DNA of 64,000 nucleotides from an uncultured Paracoccaceae bacterium (GTDB lineage Bacteria > Pseudomonadota > Alphaproteobacteria > Rhodobacterales > Rhodobacteraceae). This document shows positions 8,029-16,445 of the stretch, piece by piece; position 1 is the stretch's first letter; the number at the start of each line of letters is the position of its first letter. A program made the translations under genes and the position numbers. Location: contig CANKZJ010000004.1 in NCBI GenBank assembly GCA_947488605.1, positions 310,001 to 374,000 on the forward strand, in the 5' to 3' direction. Below the pieces are notes generated by a model. It did no database searches. It saw only the letters and a program-made list of their open reading frames with translations, and had not been told where the DNA came from.

Positions 8029-8789
8029 CACTTCCAAAAACCCCTTCCTTCCGCCTTGACGGCAAACGGGCGCTTATCGCTGGTGGTTCATCGGGGATCG
8101 GACTGGCGTGTGCGGTCGCATTGGCCGAAGCCGGGGCCGACGTCACACTCTCTGCCCGCAACGCCGCCAAACTAGAGGCCGTTGTGCAAGACATGCGCGC
8201 CGCGGGCTTCCGCGCCAATGCCATCCAAATGGACGTCACCAACATTGCTGCAACGGAAACCATCGTCGCCGAACACGGCCCCTTCGACGTGCTTGTCAAC
8301 TCTGCGGGCCTTGCCATCCATGCGCCAGCAATCGAGACGCAAGAAGCCGATTTCGATGCGGTCTCGGACATCAATTTCAAAGGCGCGTATTTCCTCACGC
8401 GTGCTGTCGCCAAGGGTTTGCTCGCCGCCAATAAACCCGGCAGTCTGATCAACATTACCAGCCAAATGGCCCATGTCGGCGGCATTGATCGTGCGGTCTA
8501 TTGTGGCACGAAATTCGCCGTCGAAGGCTTTACCAAAGCGATGGCAATCGAATGGGGCAAGCAGGCTATCCGGGTTAATACGATCTGCCCCACCTTCATC
8601 CGCACGCCGCTTACCGAACAAACCTTCAACAATCCTAAGCGGGTCGCGTGGATCATGGATAAGATCAAACTGGGCCGCGTCGGCGAAGTGACCGACATGA
8701 TGGGCCCCGTGGTTTACCTCGCCTCCGACGCATCCGCCTTGATGACCGGTACGCATATGATCATCGACGGAGGCTGGACAGCAGACTGA
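8025..8789 (+). CDS. Short-chain dehydrogenase/reductase (SDR)
   Basis: A 254-residue classical SDR. The cofactor motif is GGSSGIGLA near the N-terminus, NSAGLA follows at the expected place, and the catalytic Ser-Tyr-Lys set is in NITSQMAHVGG ... AVYCGTKFAVEG. The Arg after the second strand (LSARN) suggests NADP preference. It overlaps the M15-like gene by four bases and the LacI gene by one base. With the HpsN-like enzyme it probably provides a second alcohol/ketone oxidation in the same pathway. The exact substrate is unknown. Confidence 0.9.
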   Translation: MTLPKTPSFRLDGKRALIAGGSSGIGLACAVALAEAGADVTLSARNAAKLEAVVQDMRAAGFRANAIQMDVTNIAATETIVAEHGPFDVLVNSAGLAIHAPAIETQEADFDAVSDINFKGAYFLTRAVAKGLLAANKPGSLINITSQMAHVGGIDRAVYCGTKFAVEGFTKAMAIEWGKQAIRVNTICPTFIRTPLTEQTFNNPKRVAWIMDKIKLGRVGEVTDMMGPVVYLASDASALMTGTHMIIDGGWTAD

Positions 8790-9793
8790 TGGTCAAAATC
8801 ACTTCTCTCCAAGTCGCAGAACGTGCGGGCGTGAGCCAATCAGCGGTCAGCCGGGTGTTTACACCCGGTGCATCGGCCAGCGCCAAGACCATCGAAAAGG
8901 TGCGCAAAGCTGCGGCTGAGCTGGGCTATCGCCCCAATATGATGGCGCGCGCGATGATCACTGGCAAAAGCCGCATCATCGGGTTGGTCGTGGCCTATCT
9001 GGACAACCAATTCTACCCGCTGGCGCTGCAACTGCTATCCAATGCCTTGCAGGAAAAAGGCTATCATATCCTTGTCTTCACCGCCTCCAACAGCCAAGGC
9101 GCGTCCGAAGAGGTGATGCAGGAACTGCTCGACTACCAAGTCGACGGGATCATCACCGCCTCGGTGGGCATGACGAATGACCTGACCCAACGCTGCGCCG
9201 CCGCTGGCATCCCTGTCGTGATGTTCAACCGCGGACAAGAAGGCGAGGCCATCTCATCGGTCACGTCTGCCAACGTCAAAGGCGGGCGAGAGGTTGCGGA
9301 ATTCCTGTTGTCTTGCGGGCACACGTCCATCGGACATATCAGCGGCTGGACTGGATCTTCGACCGGGCGCGACCGGCAGGCAGGGTTCTGCGAGGTCCTC
9401 GCCCAGCATGGGATCACACCTCAGATCATCGATGGTATGTATGAACGCGAAACTGCCGCCGCCGCCGCGCAGTCCATGATGGATAGCAGCACACCACCCG
9501 ATGCTATCTTTGTTGGCAATGACCACATGGCCTTTGCCGTACTGGATACGCTGCGCCAGGAAATGGGGCTGAGCGTACCAGACGATGTGGCGATCGTGGG
9601 CTATGATGATGTCCCGCTCGCCGCATGGCCGGCTTACAACCTGACAACCATGCGTCAACCAGTCAACCGCATGGTCGAAGCGACGGTTGATGCGCTTGTC
9701 AGCCGCATCGACGACCCGACACTGCCCGCACAACTGATTGAAATAGACAGCCCGCTGATCCAGCGCGGCACCACCAAAGGACCAACGACATGA
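8789..9793 (+). CDS. LacI-family transcriptional regulator of the cluster
   Basis: A 334-residue repressor. The N-terminal helix-turn-helix reads SLQVAERAGVSQSAVSRVF, followed by the hinge helix YRPNMMARAM; the residue equivalent to the minor-groove leucine of LacI/PurR seems to be methionine. Residues from about 60 on form the periplasmic-binding-protein-like effector domain (IIGLVVAYLDNQFY ... DAIFVGNDHMAF). Its start overlaps the SDR stop by one base, and its end overlaps the following SnoaL gene by four. It most likely binds the two operators in the divergent spacer (4173-4188 and 4299-4314) and responds to the imported molecule or an early intermediate. Being inside the rightward operon it would regulate itself. 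Confidence 0.92.
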   Translation: MVKITSLQVAERAGVSQSAVSRVFTPGASASAKTIEKVRKAAAELGYRPNMMARAMITGKSRIIGLVVAYLDNQFYPLALQLLSNALQEKGYHILVFTASNSQGASEEVMQELLDYQVDGIITASVGMTNDLTQRCAAAGIPVVMFNRGQEGEAISSVTSANVKGGREVAEFLLSCGHTSIGHISGWTGSSTGRDRQAGFCEVLAQHGITPQIIDGMYERETAAAAAQSMMDSSTPPDAIFVGNDHMAFAVLDTLRQEMGLSVPDDVAIVGYDDVPLAAWPAYNLTTMRQPVNRMVEATVDALVSRIDDPTLPAQLIEIDSPLIQRGTTKGPTT

Positions 9794-10773
9794 AGGGCTT
9801 TTCCAACCGCTGGAAAGATTTCCCCGACTACATCATCGGGATTACCAAAGAGATTTGGGAGGACCGGGGCGTCGGCACGCTGAACCACTATTACGCACCA
9901 GACATCCCCGTGCGTTCGCCGATGGGGATCAGCATGGGCAATCAAGATGTGATCGCCGCGACCATGGCCACAATCAACGAATTCCCGGACCGTGAACTCT
10001 TGGGTGAAGATGTGATCTGGTCGGGTGATGAAAACACCGGGTACCTATCATCTCACCGCTTATTGACCAAAGCTACCCACACGCGTGACGGACAATTCGG
10101 GCCCGCGACAGGCAAACACTGGCAGGTCTACGTGATCGCTGATTGTGCTGCCAAGGAAGACACAATCTACGATGAATGGCTGGTCCGCGACTACGGCGGC
10201 ATTGTGCGGCAATTGGGGATGGACCCGCGCGATTACGCGGCCGACTTGATTGCACGCGAAGGCGGTCCCGAACAAGCGAACAAACCCTTCACGCCCGCGA
10301 TTGATGTCGACGGCGGCTATCATGGGACGGGAAATGACAACCCGTGGGGGCAACGCTACGCCGACACACTCACGCGCATTATGCACGACGATTTCACACA
10401 TATCCGCGACAGCTATGACCGGGCGTGCATCGGCGAATACGCTGGCGCGAAACGGGCAGTGGGTTGGGATGGTATCCTTGAATTCTGGGTGGGCCTGCGG
10501 TCATCCTTCCCGCACGCAGAGTTCAAGATCCACCACCAGATCGGCATGGACGCCGACATGCTGTCACCGCGTGCCGCGATCCGCTGGTCGCTGGATGGCA
10601 AGCACGAAGGCTGGGGCAGCTTCGGTGAACCGACCGGAGCTGATGTACACATCATGGGCATGTGCCACGCAGAGTTCGGACCCTACGGCCCTGACGGTGT
10701 CGGACTGCGCCGCGAATTCGCGCTCTACGATGAAATCGCGATCTGGAAACAGATTTTGATGGCGCAGGGCTAA
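9790..10773 (+). CDS. Tandem SnoaL-like (NTF2-fold) protein
   Basis: A 327-residue protein that seems to contain two SnoaL-like domains, about 1-150 (NHYYAPDIPVRSPMGISMGN) and about 180-327 (MHDDFTHIRDSYDRA ... GWDGILEFWVGLRSSFPHAEF). It overlaps the LacI gene by four bases and lies three bases before the RidA gene. Its two-domain layout matches the truncated protein at 1-888. SnoaL-fold enzymes catalyse aldol, cyclisation, hydration or hydrolysis steps without a cofactor, so a role on a pathway intermediate is plausible but unproven. Confidence 0.8.
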   Translation: MKGFSNRWKDFPDYIIGITKEIWEDRGVGTLNHYYAPDIPVRSPMGISMGNQDVIAATMATINEFPDRELLGEDVIWSGDENTGYLSSHRLLTKATHTRDGQFGPATGKHWQVYVIADCAAKEDTIYDEWLVRDYGGIVRQLGMDPRDYAADLIAREGGPEQANKPFTPAIDVDGGYHGTGNDNPWGQRYADTLTRIMHDDFTHIRDSYDRACIGEYAGAKRAVGWDGILEFWVGLRSSFPHAEFKIHHQIGMDADMLSPRAAIRWSLDGKHEGWGSFGEPTGADVHIMGMCHAEFGPYGPDGVGLRREFALYDEIAIWKQILMAQG

Positions 10774-10776
10774 CCC

Positions 10777-11172
10777 ATGAAAAATCGCGGCATCATACCG
10801 CCCGGCATGGAAAGCTACGTTGATGACTGGAAGATGTCGCCAGGGATCTTTTCCGGTGATTTTCTGTTCTTGACTGGCATGACCGGAGCAGGACCTGACG
10901 GCACAGTTGACCCTGACGCGGAAACCCAAATCAGGCTAGCCTTCAGCCGTGCGAACAGCGTCTTAGAACATGCTGGTTTAAGCTTTGCCGACGTCGTGGA
11001 AATGACCAGCTATCACGTTGGCATTCGCGATCATATTACCGAGTTTCGCCGAATTCGGGACGCGTTTGTAGGCGAACCTTATCCAGCATGGACGGCAATC
11101 GAAGTGGCGGGCTTCGTCACCCCCGGTACGATCTGCGAACTCCGCATCATTGCCAAAAGAGGAACGACTTGA
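10777..11172 (+). CDS. RidA/YjgF family protein (enamine/imine deaminase type)
   Basis: A 131-residue RidA-family protein. The family's key arginine is present in the C-terminal CELRIIAKR segment, and the core strand pattern (FLFLTGMTGAGPDGTVD) is typical. RidA proteins hydrolyse reactive enamines and imines to ketones and ammonia, so its place inside this operon suggests that the pathway substrate or an intermediate carries nitrogen. It overlaps the cupin start by one base (TGATG). Family members without deaminase activity exist, so the reaction is inference. Confidence 0.88.
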   Translation: MKNRGIIPPGMESYVDDWKMSPGIFSGDFLFLTGMTGAGPDGTVDPDAETQIRLAFSRANSVLEHAGLSFADVVEMTSYHVGIRDHITEFRRIRDAFVGEPYPAWTAIEVAGFVTPGTICELRIIAKRGTT

Positions 11173-12137
11173 TGACCCCACTTGAGATGGAAAACCGCAT
11201 CGTCCGCTATGGTAATCTGCAACCTTGCAAGACTGCGTTCATCGACGCCCACACACCCGGCTCCGATCAAAAGGAAAACTTTACGATCATCGGGGGCGGG
11301 GTCTCTGAAAGTCCCGACCAGCACGTCCATATCGCCATCCCGCATGGGTTCAACATCGGGGCCGCCGGGCAACCTCCGCGCGTGCGCAATTCTTTGCACG
11401 ATCATCACACAGCAGAGGTGTTTTTTGTCCTCTCCGGCACATGGCGGTTCTTTTGGGGGCGTTGGGGGGACGCCGGCGAAGTCGTGCTGCAAGAAGGCGA
11501 CATCATCAACATTCCAACAGGTATCTTCCGCGGGTTCGAGAACATTGGCACCGATTACGGGATGATCATGGCAGTGCTTGGTGGCGATGACGCAGGCGGC
11601 GGTGTGATGTGGGCACCTCAAGTCATTGAAGACGCGGCCGAGCATGGGTTGATCTTGGGCGAAGATGGCAAGCTTTACGACACAAAACGTCAGCAAGAAT
11701 TACCAGATGGCATAGCGCCCATGCCCTTGATGTCCGAAGCTGAACTGGCCAAGCGCCCGGAGCCAAGCACCGCCGAAGTTCTGCCCAATCACGTCGCGCG
11801 TTATTGGGACCTTTATGCACTGGCGGATAAGACGCCCGCCAAGGTGATCGGTGAAAATGGCATTCTGCGTGACAAACCGGGGTTCGAGGTGGATTTCGTC
11901 ACGCGTGGCTCGTCGACGGACAGCAAACACAGCCACCCAAACCCATCCGTCTTGATGCCCATGCGCGGGCATTGGAAAGTGACGTGGGAAGGCGGTGCTG
12001 CAACGCTGGCACCCGGTGACACAATGTCGGTTCCTGAAAATCTGGACCACAGCGTCGTGCCGTCGATGACGGGAGAAGCCAGCCTTTACCACATCGTCGC
12101 AACGGGTGATCCTGCAGGCGCTACCTGGAAAGGTTAA
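11172..12137 (+). CDS. Bicupin protein, gentisate-dioxygenase-like architecture
   Basis: A 321-residue two-cupin protein. The start at 11172 overlaps the RidA stop; the longer frame from 11088 would run inside RidA. Cupin 1 has H76, H78 and E82 (HDHHTAE), but the late His of the second motif is replaced (PTGIFRGFEN). Cupin 2 has H253 and H255 (HSH) and H293 (LDHS) but no Glu in the first motif. So one domain has a 2-His/1-Glu set and the other a 3-His set. Bicupins of this shape include ring-cleaving dioxygenases, decarboxylases and isomerases. A metal-dependent step on a pathway intermediate is likely; which one is open. Confidence 0.75.
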   Translation: MTPLEMENRIVRYGNLQPCKTAFIDAHTPGSDQKENFTIIGGGVSESPDQHVHIAIPHGFNIGAAGQPPRVRNSLHDHHTAEVFFVLSGTWRFFWGRWGDAGEVVLQEGDIINIPTGIFRGFENIGTDYGMIMAVLGGDDAGGGVMWAPQVIEDAAEHGLILGEDGKLYDTKRQQELPDGIAPMPLMSEAELAKRPEPSTAEVLPNHVARYWDLYALADKTPAKVIGENGILRDKPGFEVDFVTRGSSTDSKHSHPNPSVLMPMRGHWKVTWEGGAATLAPGDTMSVPENLDHSVVPSMTGEASLYHIVATGDPAGATWKG

Positions 12138-12216
12138 CCACACGACGTAAGACAGCCGTACATACAGCATGTGCACAGGGTGTGTACGCAAAGCATACGA
12201 AGAAAAGGAAGATGAA

Positions 12217-13341
12217 ATGTCGAAAGTCTTAACAACCCATGTGGGCTCTTTGCCACGCACACAAGAAGTCGTGGATTTCATCTTTGCCCGCGAAAACGGC
12301 ACGGCCTATGACGCGGATGCTTTTGATGCTGCGATGACAGCGGCGGTTTCAGAAACCGTGCGAAAACAAGTAGATGCAGGCATCGACATTGTCAGCGACG
12401 GCGAGACGTCCAAGATCAGCTACGCCACTTATGTCAAAGACCGCTACACTGGTTTCGACGGGGATAGCCCGCGCAATGCACCTGCTGACCTTAAGCAATT
12501 TCCCAGCTTTCTCAAACGCTTGGCGGATGACGGCGGCACGCCCCAATACGCCCGCCCGATGTGCGTAGGCGAGGTGAAGTCCAAAGGGCAGGGTGAGTTG
12601 GAAAAAGACATCGCGAACCTTAAGGCAGCAATGGCTGAACATGGCGCTGAACAGGGTTTCATGAATGCCGCCTCACCTGGCGTTATCTCGTTGTTTTTGC
12701 AGAACGATTACTACAAATCCCGCGAAGCGTATCTGGCCGCATTGGCCGATACCATGAAGACCGAATACGAGACAATTGTGGCCTCTGGCCTTGATCTCCA
12801 ACTTGATTGCCCAGACCTCGCGCTGTCGCGTCATATGTTGTTTAACGATTTGTCAGATGATGAATTCCTAAAAATCGCAGCGAGCCATGTCGAGGCGCTG
12901 AACCACGCGTTATCCGATGTGCCCGCCGAAAAAGTACGCGTCCATATCTGCTGGGGTAATTATGAGGGTCCACACGTCTGCGACATTCCGATGTCGAAGA
13001 TGTTTGATACATTAATGTCCACCAAATCGCAGTATGTGTTGTTTGAAACATCAAACCCGCGTCATGGGCACGAATGGTCTGTTTTTCGTGACCGCGCGAA
13101 AGATATCCCTGATAACAAGGTGTTAGTACCCGGCGTTGTCGATACGACAACCAATTTCGTGGAACATCCTGATCTTGTTGCCGAACGGGTCGGGCGTTTT
13201 GTGAATATCGTTGGTGCAGACCGCGTCATTGCTGGATCTGATTGCGGATTTGGTACTTTCGCGGGCTTCGGCGCGGTTGATCCTGAAATCGCCTATGCGA
13301 AATTGGGTGCGCTGGCCGAAGGGGCTGCACGGGCCAGCTAA
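12217..13341 (+). CDS. MetE-core (cobalamin-independent methionine synthase C-domain) methyltransferase
   Basis: A 374-residue stand-alone protein equal to the C-terminal catalytic half of MetE. All four zinc ligands are visible: H243 and C245 (VHICWG), E277 (FETSN) and C343 (SDCGFGT). The N-terminal THVGSLPR segment is typical. The start at 12217 is preceded by AAGGA; the frame opening at 12169 lies in the spacer. Stand-alone core proteins can methylate thiols from donors other than methyl-folate, or act in alkyl transfer as in epoxyalkane:CoM transferase. As the last gene of the catabolic run, 79 bases after the cupin, it may remove a methyl or alkyl group from the substrate. It could also have its own promoter. 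Confidence 0.82.
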   Translation: MSKVLTTHVGSLPRTQEVVDFIFARENGTAYDADAFDAAMTAAVSETVRKQVDAGIDIVSDGETSKISYATYVKDRYTGFDGDSPRNAPADLKQFPSFLKRLADDGGTPQYARPMCVGEVKSKGQGELEKDIANLKAAMAEHGAEQGFMNAASPGVISLFLQNDYYKSREAYLAALADTMKTEYETIVASGLDLQLDCPDLALSRHMLFNDLSDDEFLKIAASHVEALNHALSDVPAEKVRVHICWGNYEGPHVCDIPMSKMFDTLMSTKSQYVLFETSNPRHGHEWSVFRDRAKDIPDNKVLVPGVVDTTTNFVEHPDLVAERVGRFVNIVGADRVIAGSDCGFGTFAGFGAVDPEIAYAKLGALAEGAARAS

Positions 13342-13399
13342 ACCAGTTGGACTCCGGGCTGATTTGAACCATGTAGCGTGGTGAGAAAAGGAATGCCTC

Positions 13400-14815
13400 A
13401 TGCTCAACTCTGTGACGCCTGCTTTTGAAGAAAAACTGCGGCAGTTATTGCCTGAAGCGGCATTCAAAGACGACACTGTACCTTATCTGTCTGAACCGCG
13501 TGGGCGCTGGGCAGGACAGGGACTTGTAGTTGCTCCGGGTAGCACTGAAGAGGTCGCAGAAGTGGTGAAGGCTTGTGCCGATGCATCTGTTGGAATTGTG
13601 CCATATAGCGGCGGCACGGGTCTTGTCGGTGGCCAACTCATGCAAGAAGGGCCAACTCCTGTTGTGCTCTCGCTGGAGCGGATGAACAAAATCCGCGCTG
13701 TCTATGCGTCCGAAAACGTATTGGTCTGCGACGCAGGCGTGATCCTTGCCGATATTCATAAGGCGGCCGAAGACGTGGGCCGATTGTTCCCGTTATCGCT
13801 TGCCTCGGAAGGGTCGGCGCGGATCGGTGGGCTGCTGTCAACGAACGCGGGTGGCGTGAACGTGCTGCGCTATGGCAACGCGCGGGCACAGTGTTTGGGG
13901 CTGGAGGTCGTGCGACCTGACGGATCAATCTGGCATGGGCTGACGCGGTTGCGCAAAGATAATACAGGATACGATCTGCGCAATCTGATGATTGGAGCGG
14001 AAGGGACTTTGGGCATTATCACAGCGGCTGCGCTGAAACTTGCACCGCGCCCTGTTGGCATCGGGGCGGCAATGATGGCGGTGAGTTCACCATCGGCTGC
14101 ATTGAAATTGCTTGCTATGGCAGGTGAACGTGTCGGCGAAAGCATTTCTGCATTCGAGATCATGCATCGCGCGGGTTTCGATTTTCTGGCCGAAGTTGGG
14201 CCAGACATAAAACAACCATTTGGCGAGATACCAGAATGGTGTGTCTTGATTGATGTGGGGCTTCCCGCCGGACTGGACCCTCAGAACGCCTTGGAGGGCC
14301 TCTTTGAAGCGGCATTCGATGCGGGTCTCGTGACAGACGGTGTCATCGCGCAAAGCCACGCCCAAAGGGATGCGTTTTGGCATATCCGGGAAAGCATCCC
14401 CGAGGCCAACCGCCGGATCGGATCAATCAGCTCACATGATATCTCGGTGCCGCTGAGCGCCGCCGCTGCGTTTATCGCCCGTGGCAAACAGGCGTTAGCC
14501 GAAGTAGGTGAATTTAGGATCAATTGCTTTGGCCACCTGGGCGACGGGAACCTGCATTACAATGTTTTTCCCATGCAAGGCCACAATCGTGCGGACTATG
14601 AGGTGGAACGCCCGCAGGTTAAACGCGTTGTCCATGATTTGGTTCATGAGATGGAAGGGTCCGTCAGTGCGGAACATGGGATTGGGCGTTTGAAAGTGGC
14701 CGATCTGGAAAAATACGGCGATCCAGCAAAGCTCGCAATGCTGCGCGCCATTAAGGATGCACTTGACCCCAAGGGTATTATGAACCCCGGGGCTGTTTTG
14801 TCACAACGCCCATAA
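13400..14815 (+). CDS. FAD-linked oxidase, GlcD / D-2-hydroxyacid dehydrogenase type
   Basis: A 471-residue flavoprotein of the VAO/PCMH family. The FAD-binding PYSGGTGLVGGQ motif lies near residue 73, and the C-terminal FAD-oxidase domain has GHLGDGNLHYNVF and SAEHGIGRLK, typical of D-2-hydroxyglutarate and D-lactate/glycolate dehydrogenases. AAGGA lies ten bases before the start. It oxidises a D-2-hydroxyacid to the 2-oxoacid and passes electrons to a carrier. It follows the MetE-like gene by 58 bases in the same direction and could be read with the catabolic operon, but it is also a common stand-alone housekeeping gene. Confidence 0.88.
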   Translation: MLNSVTPAFEEKLRQLLPEAAFKDDTVPYLSEPRGRWAGQGLVVAPGSTEEVAEVVKACADASVGIVPYSGGTGLVGGQLMQEGPTPVVLSLERMNKIRAVYASENVLVCDAGVILADIHKAAEDVGRLFPLSLASEGSARIGGLLSTNAGGVNVLRYGNARAQCLGLEVVRPDGSIWHGLTRLRKDNTGYDLRNLMIGAEGTLGIITAAALKLAPRPVGIGAAMMAVSSPSAALKLLAMAGERVGESISAFEIMHRAGFDFLAEVGPDIKQPFGEIPEWCVLIDVGLPAGLDPQNALEGLFEAAFDAGLVTDGVIAQSHAQRDAFWHIRESIPEANRRIGSISSHDISVPLSAAAAFIARGKQALAEVGEFRINCFGHLGDGNLHYNVFPMQGHNRADYEVERPQVKRVVHDLVHEMEGSVSAEHGIGRLKVADLEKYGDPAKLAMLRAIKDALDPKGIMNPGAVLSQRP

Positions 14816-14846
14816 CCTGAGAAGCTTCGCCTATCTTTTTAGGCCC

Positions 14847-14875
14847 TTGAATTGTATCCTGAAGGTCATTTTAGA
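14847..14875 (+). promoter_or_regulatory. Possible sigma-70 promoter
   Basis: TTGAAT (14847-14852), a 17-base spacer, and TTTAGA (14870-14875) lie just upstream of the membrane protein at 14890. The start would then be very close to the transcription start and to the AAGGGGG ribosome-binding site, so this is tentative. Confidence 0.3.
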
Positions 14876-14889
14876 AGGGGGCTCAACCA

Positions 14890-15906
14890 GTGGAAACGCG
14901 GTTTGTTCCGGCGCGGTTTTTTCTCATCGCGATCGTGCCGATTATTATTTTTGCGCAAGAGGCCGTAATTTCGGGTCAATTCCTGTCTGCTGATTTGCAG
15001 GTGCCTGTCGGCATCCTGCAAGAAGATCGCATCATACTCGAAACTGCGGGGCGGTTCCGTTTCTTAGGTGCGACATGGTTTTTTGCGGCCCTCGCGGGAT
15101 TGGTTTTCGCGCTTGCCGTGCGTGATCTTTGCCAGCCTTTGCGCAAAGAAACCCGGCTGGCGGGTGCGCTTGTTTTGCTCGTGATCTTCCTGCTCGCGAT
15201 TTCACCAACCATTAATTACATGCAAGAACCCGACGCGCTGCGCAATTATCACAAACTAGGTGGGGATCTTTTTGAGGCGGCATTGGGTCAAGGAACATTG
15301 CCCGGCTGCACTGTGCCAACAGATCGTTGGCTATTGGGGGTTTGCGGTGATGTGCCTGTGATTTCGCTTTTGAACAGGATGATGGATGTCACCAATGTCT
15401 TTGCGGGTCTTGGTGTTGGCGGGCTGATCGTCGGTATGATCCTTTGTTTGCAAGAGTGCGCTGACACAAAACTGGAGGCCAAGGCCGTGCAGCTTGAGCG
15501 CAATGTTTTGCGCATGCGCCGGCAACTTTATTTGTCAGGTTTGGTTCTGTCAGTGGGTATTTTCTTTGCCACCACCTGGATGCGCTGGCCTTTGCCGATG
15601 GTCGTGGGGGATGCAAGTGATGCTTACGACGCTGTCATAGCGGCGTCGCTGCTCTATACGGGGCTGTATTTCTCTCTTCTCATACTCAGCTTTTACCTGC
15701 CTGTTGCCATCATTCTTGATAGTCGCAAGAAAGCCTTGGCTGAAATGGCGGCTGGGCATGACACGCTCACGGAACACAAAGACCGCGAAGAATGGTTGAA
15801 ATCCCGTGGCCTGCACGCTGACCCTACCGATTTCTTGAAAGCGGGCTTCGCTTTGGTTGCGCCAATCCTTGCGGCTTACGCGGGCAGCTTTCCGACCCTT
15901 TTCTAG
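14890..15906 (+). CDS. Multi-pass membrane protein of unknown function
   Basis: A 338-residue hydrophobic protein starting with GTG, preceded by AAGGGGG. About seven membrane segments can be seen, roughly at residues 8-28, 59-78, 88-108, 165-190, 212-230, 248-275 and 317-336. There is a polar loop with a cysteine pair ([15 protein letters not shown], about residues 137-151) and a cytoplasmic charged stretch near residue 190 ([20 protein letters not shown]) that could form a short coiled coil. No known family is recognised. It is convergent with apt and shares four bases (CTAG) with its stop. Confidence 0.75.
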   Translation: METRFVPARFFLIAIVPIIIFAQEAVISGQFLSADLQVPVGILQEDRIILETAGRFRFLGATWFFAALAGLVFALAVRDLCQPLRKETRLAGALVLLVIFLLAISPTINYMQEPDALRNYHKLGGDLFEAALGQGTLPGCTVPTDRWLLGVCGDVPVISLLNRMMDVTNVFAGLGVGGLIVGMILCLQECADTKLEAKAVQLERNVLRMRRQLYLSGLVLSVGIFFATTWMRWPLPMVVGDASDAYDAVIAASLLYTGLYFSLLILSFYLPVAIILDSRKKALAEMAAGHDTLTEHKDREEWLKSRGLHADPTDFLKAGFALVAPILAAYAGSFPTLF

Positions 15907-16433
15907 TCTCCCTCAAAGCTGCACAGCGCATGCACATTCATGCCCAACGCCTCAAGCTTGGTGCGTCCGCCGATATCGGGCAGGTCAATGACAAATGCGC
16001 AACCGATGACTTCTGCGCCCATACGTTCGATCAGTTTGATCCCGGCTTCGGCGGTGCCCCCCGTTGCGAGCAAATCATCCACAAGCAAGACCTTTTCGCC
16101 GGGTTGCAGTGCATCATCATGCACTTCCATCGTGGCGGTGCCGTATTCCAGCGTGTAATCCTGCTCGATCGTTTTGCCGGGCAGTTTGCCTTTCTTACGG
16201 ATTGGCACAAAGCCCAAGGAAAGCTGATGGGCAATGGCACCGCCCAAGATGAAACCGCGCGCCTCTAGCCCCACGACCTTATCAATCGCGAGCCCCGCGT
16301 AGGGATGCAAAAGCTGATCAATCGCCATGCGAAATCCGCGCGCATCGGTAAAGAGGGTCGTGACATCGCGGAACATGATCCCTTCATGCGGAAAATCAGG
16401 GATCGTGCGGATGTAGTCTTGGACAGTTTTCAT
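15903..16433 (-). CDS. apt: Adenine phosphoribosyltransferase
   Basis: A 176-residue cytoplasmic enzyme converting adenine and PRPP to AMP. The PRPP-binding loop [17 protein letters not shown] and the N-terminal [19 protein letters not shown], which is highly characteristic of Apt, are both present; length is usual. It lies 12 bases downstream of mtnP on the same strand, which makes functional sense: MtnP releases adenine from methylthioadenosine and Apt recycles it. Its stop overlaps the stop of the convergent membrane-protein gene by four bases. Confidence 0.96.
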   Translation of the reverse strand: MKTVQDYIRTIPDFPHEGIMFRDVTTLFTDARGFRMAIDQLLHPYAGLAIDKVVGLEARGFILGGAIAHQLSLGFVPIRKKGKLPGKTIEQDYTLEYGTATMEVHDDALQPGEKVLLVDDLLATGGTAEAGIKLIERMGAEVIGCAFVIDLPDIGGRTKLEALGMNVHALCSFEGD

Positions 16434-16445
16434 TCGGGGGGCTTT

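Noticed and set aside
12138-12216. Third LacI operator before the MetE-like gene
   Set aside because: The spacer has GCAAAGCATACG-like half-sites, but they do not form the 16-bp palindrome seen in the divergent region.
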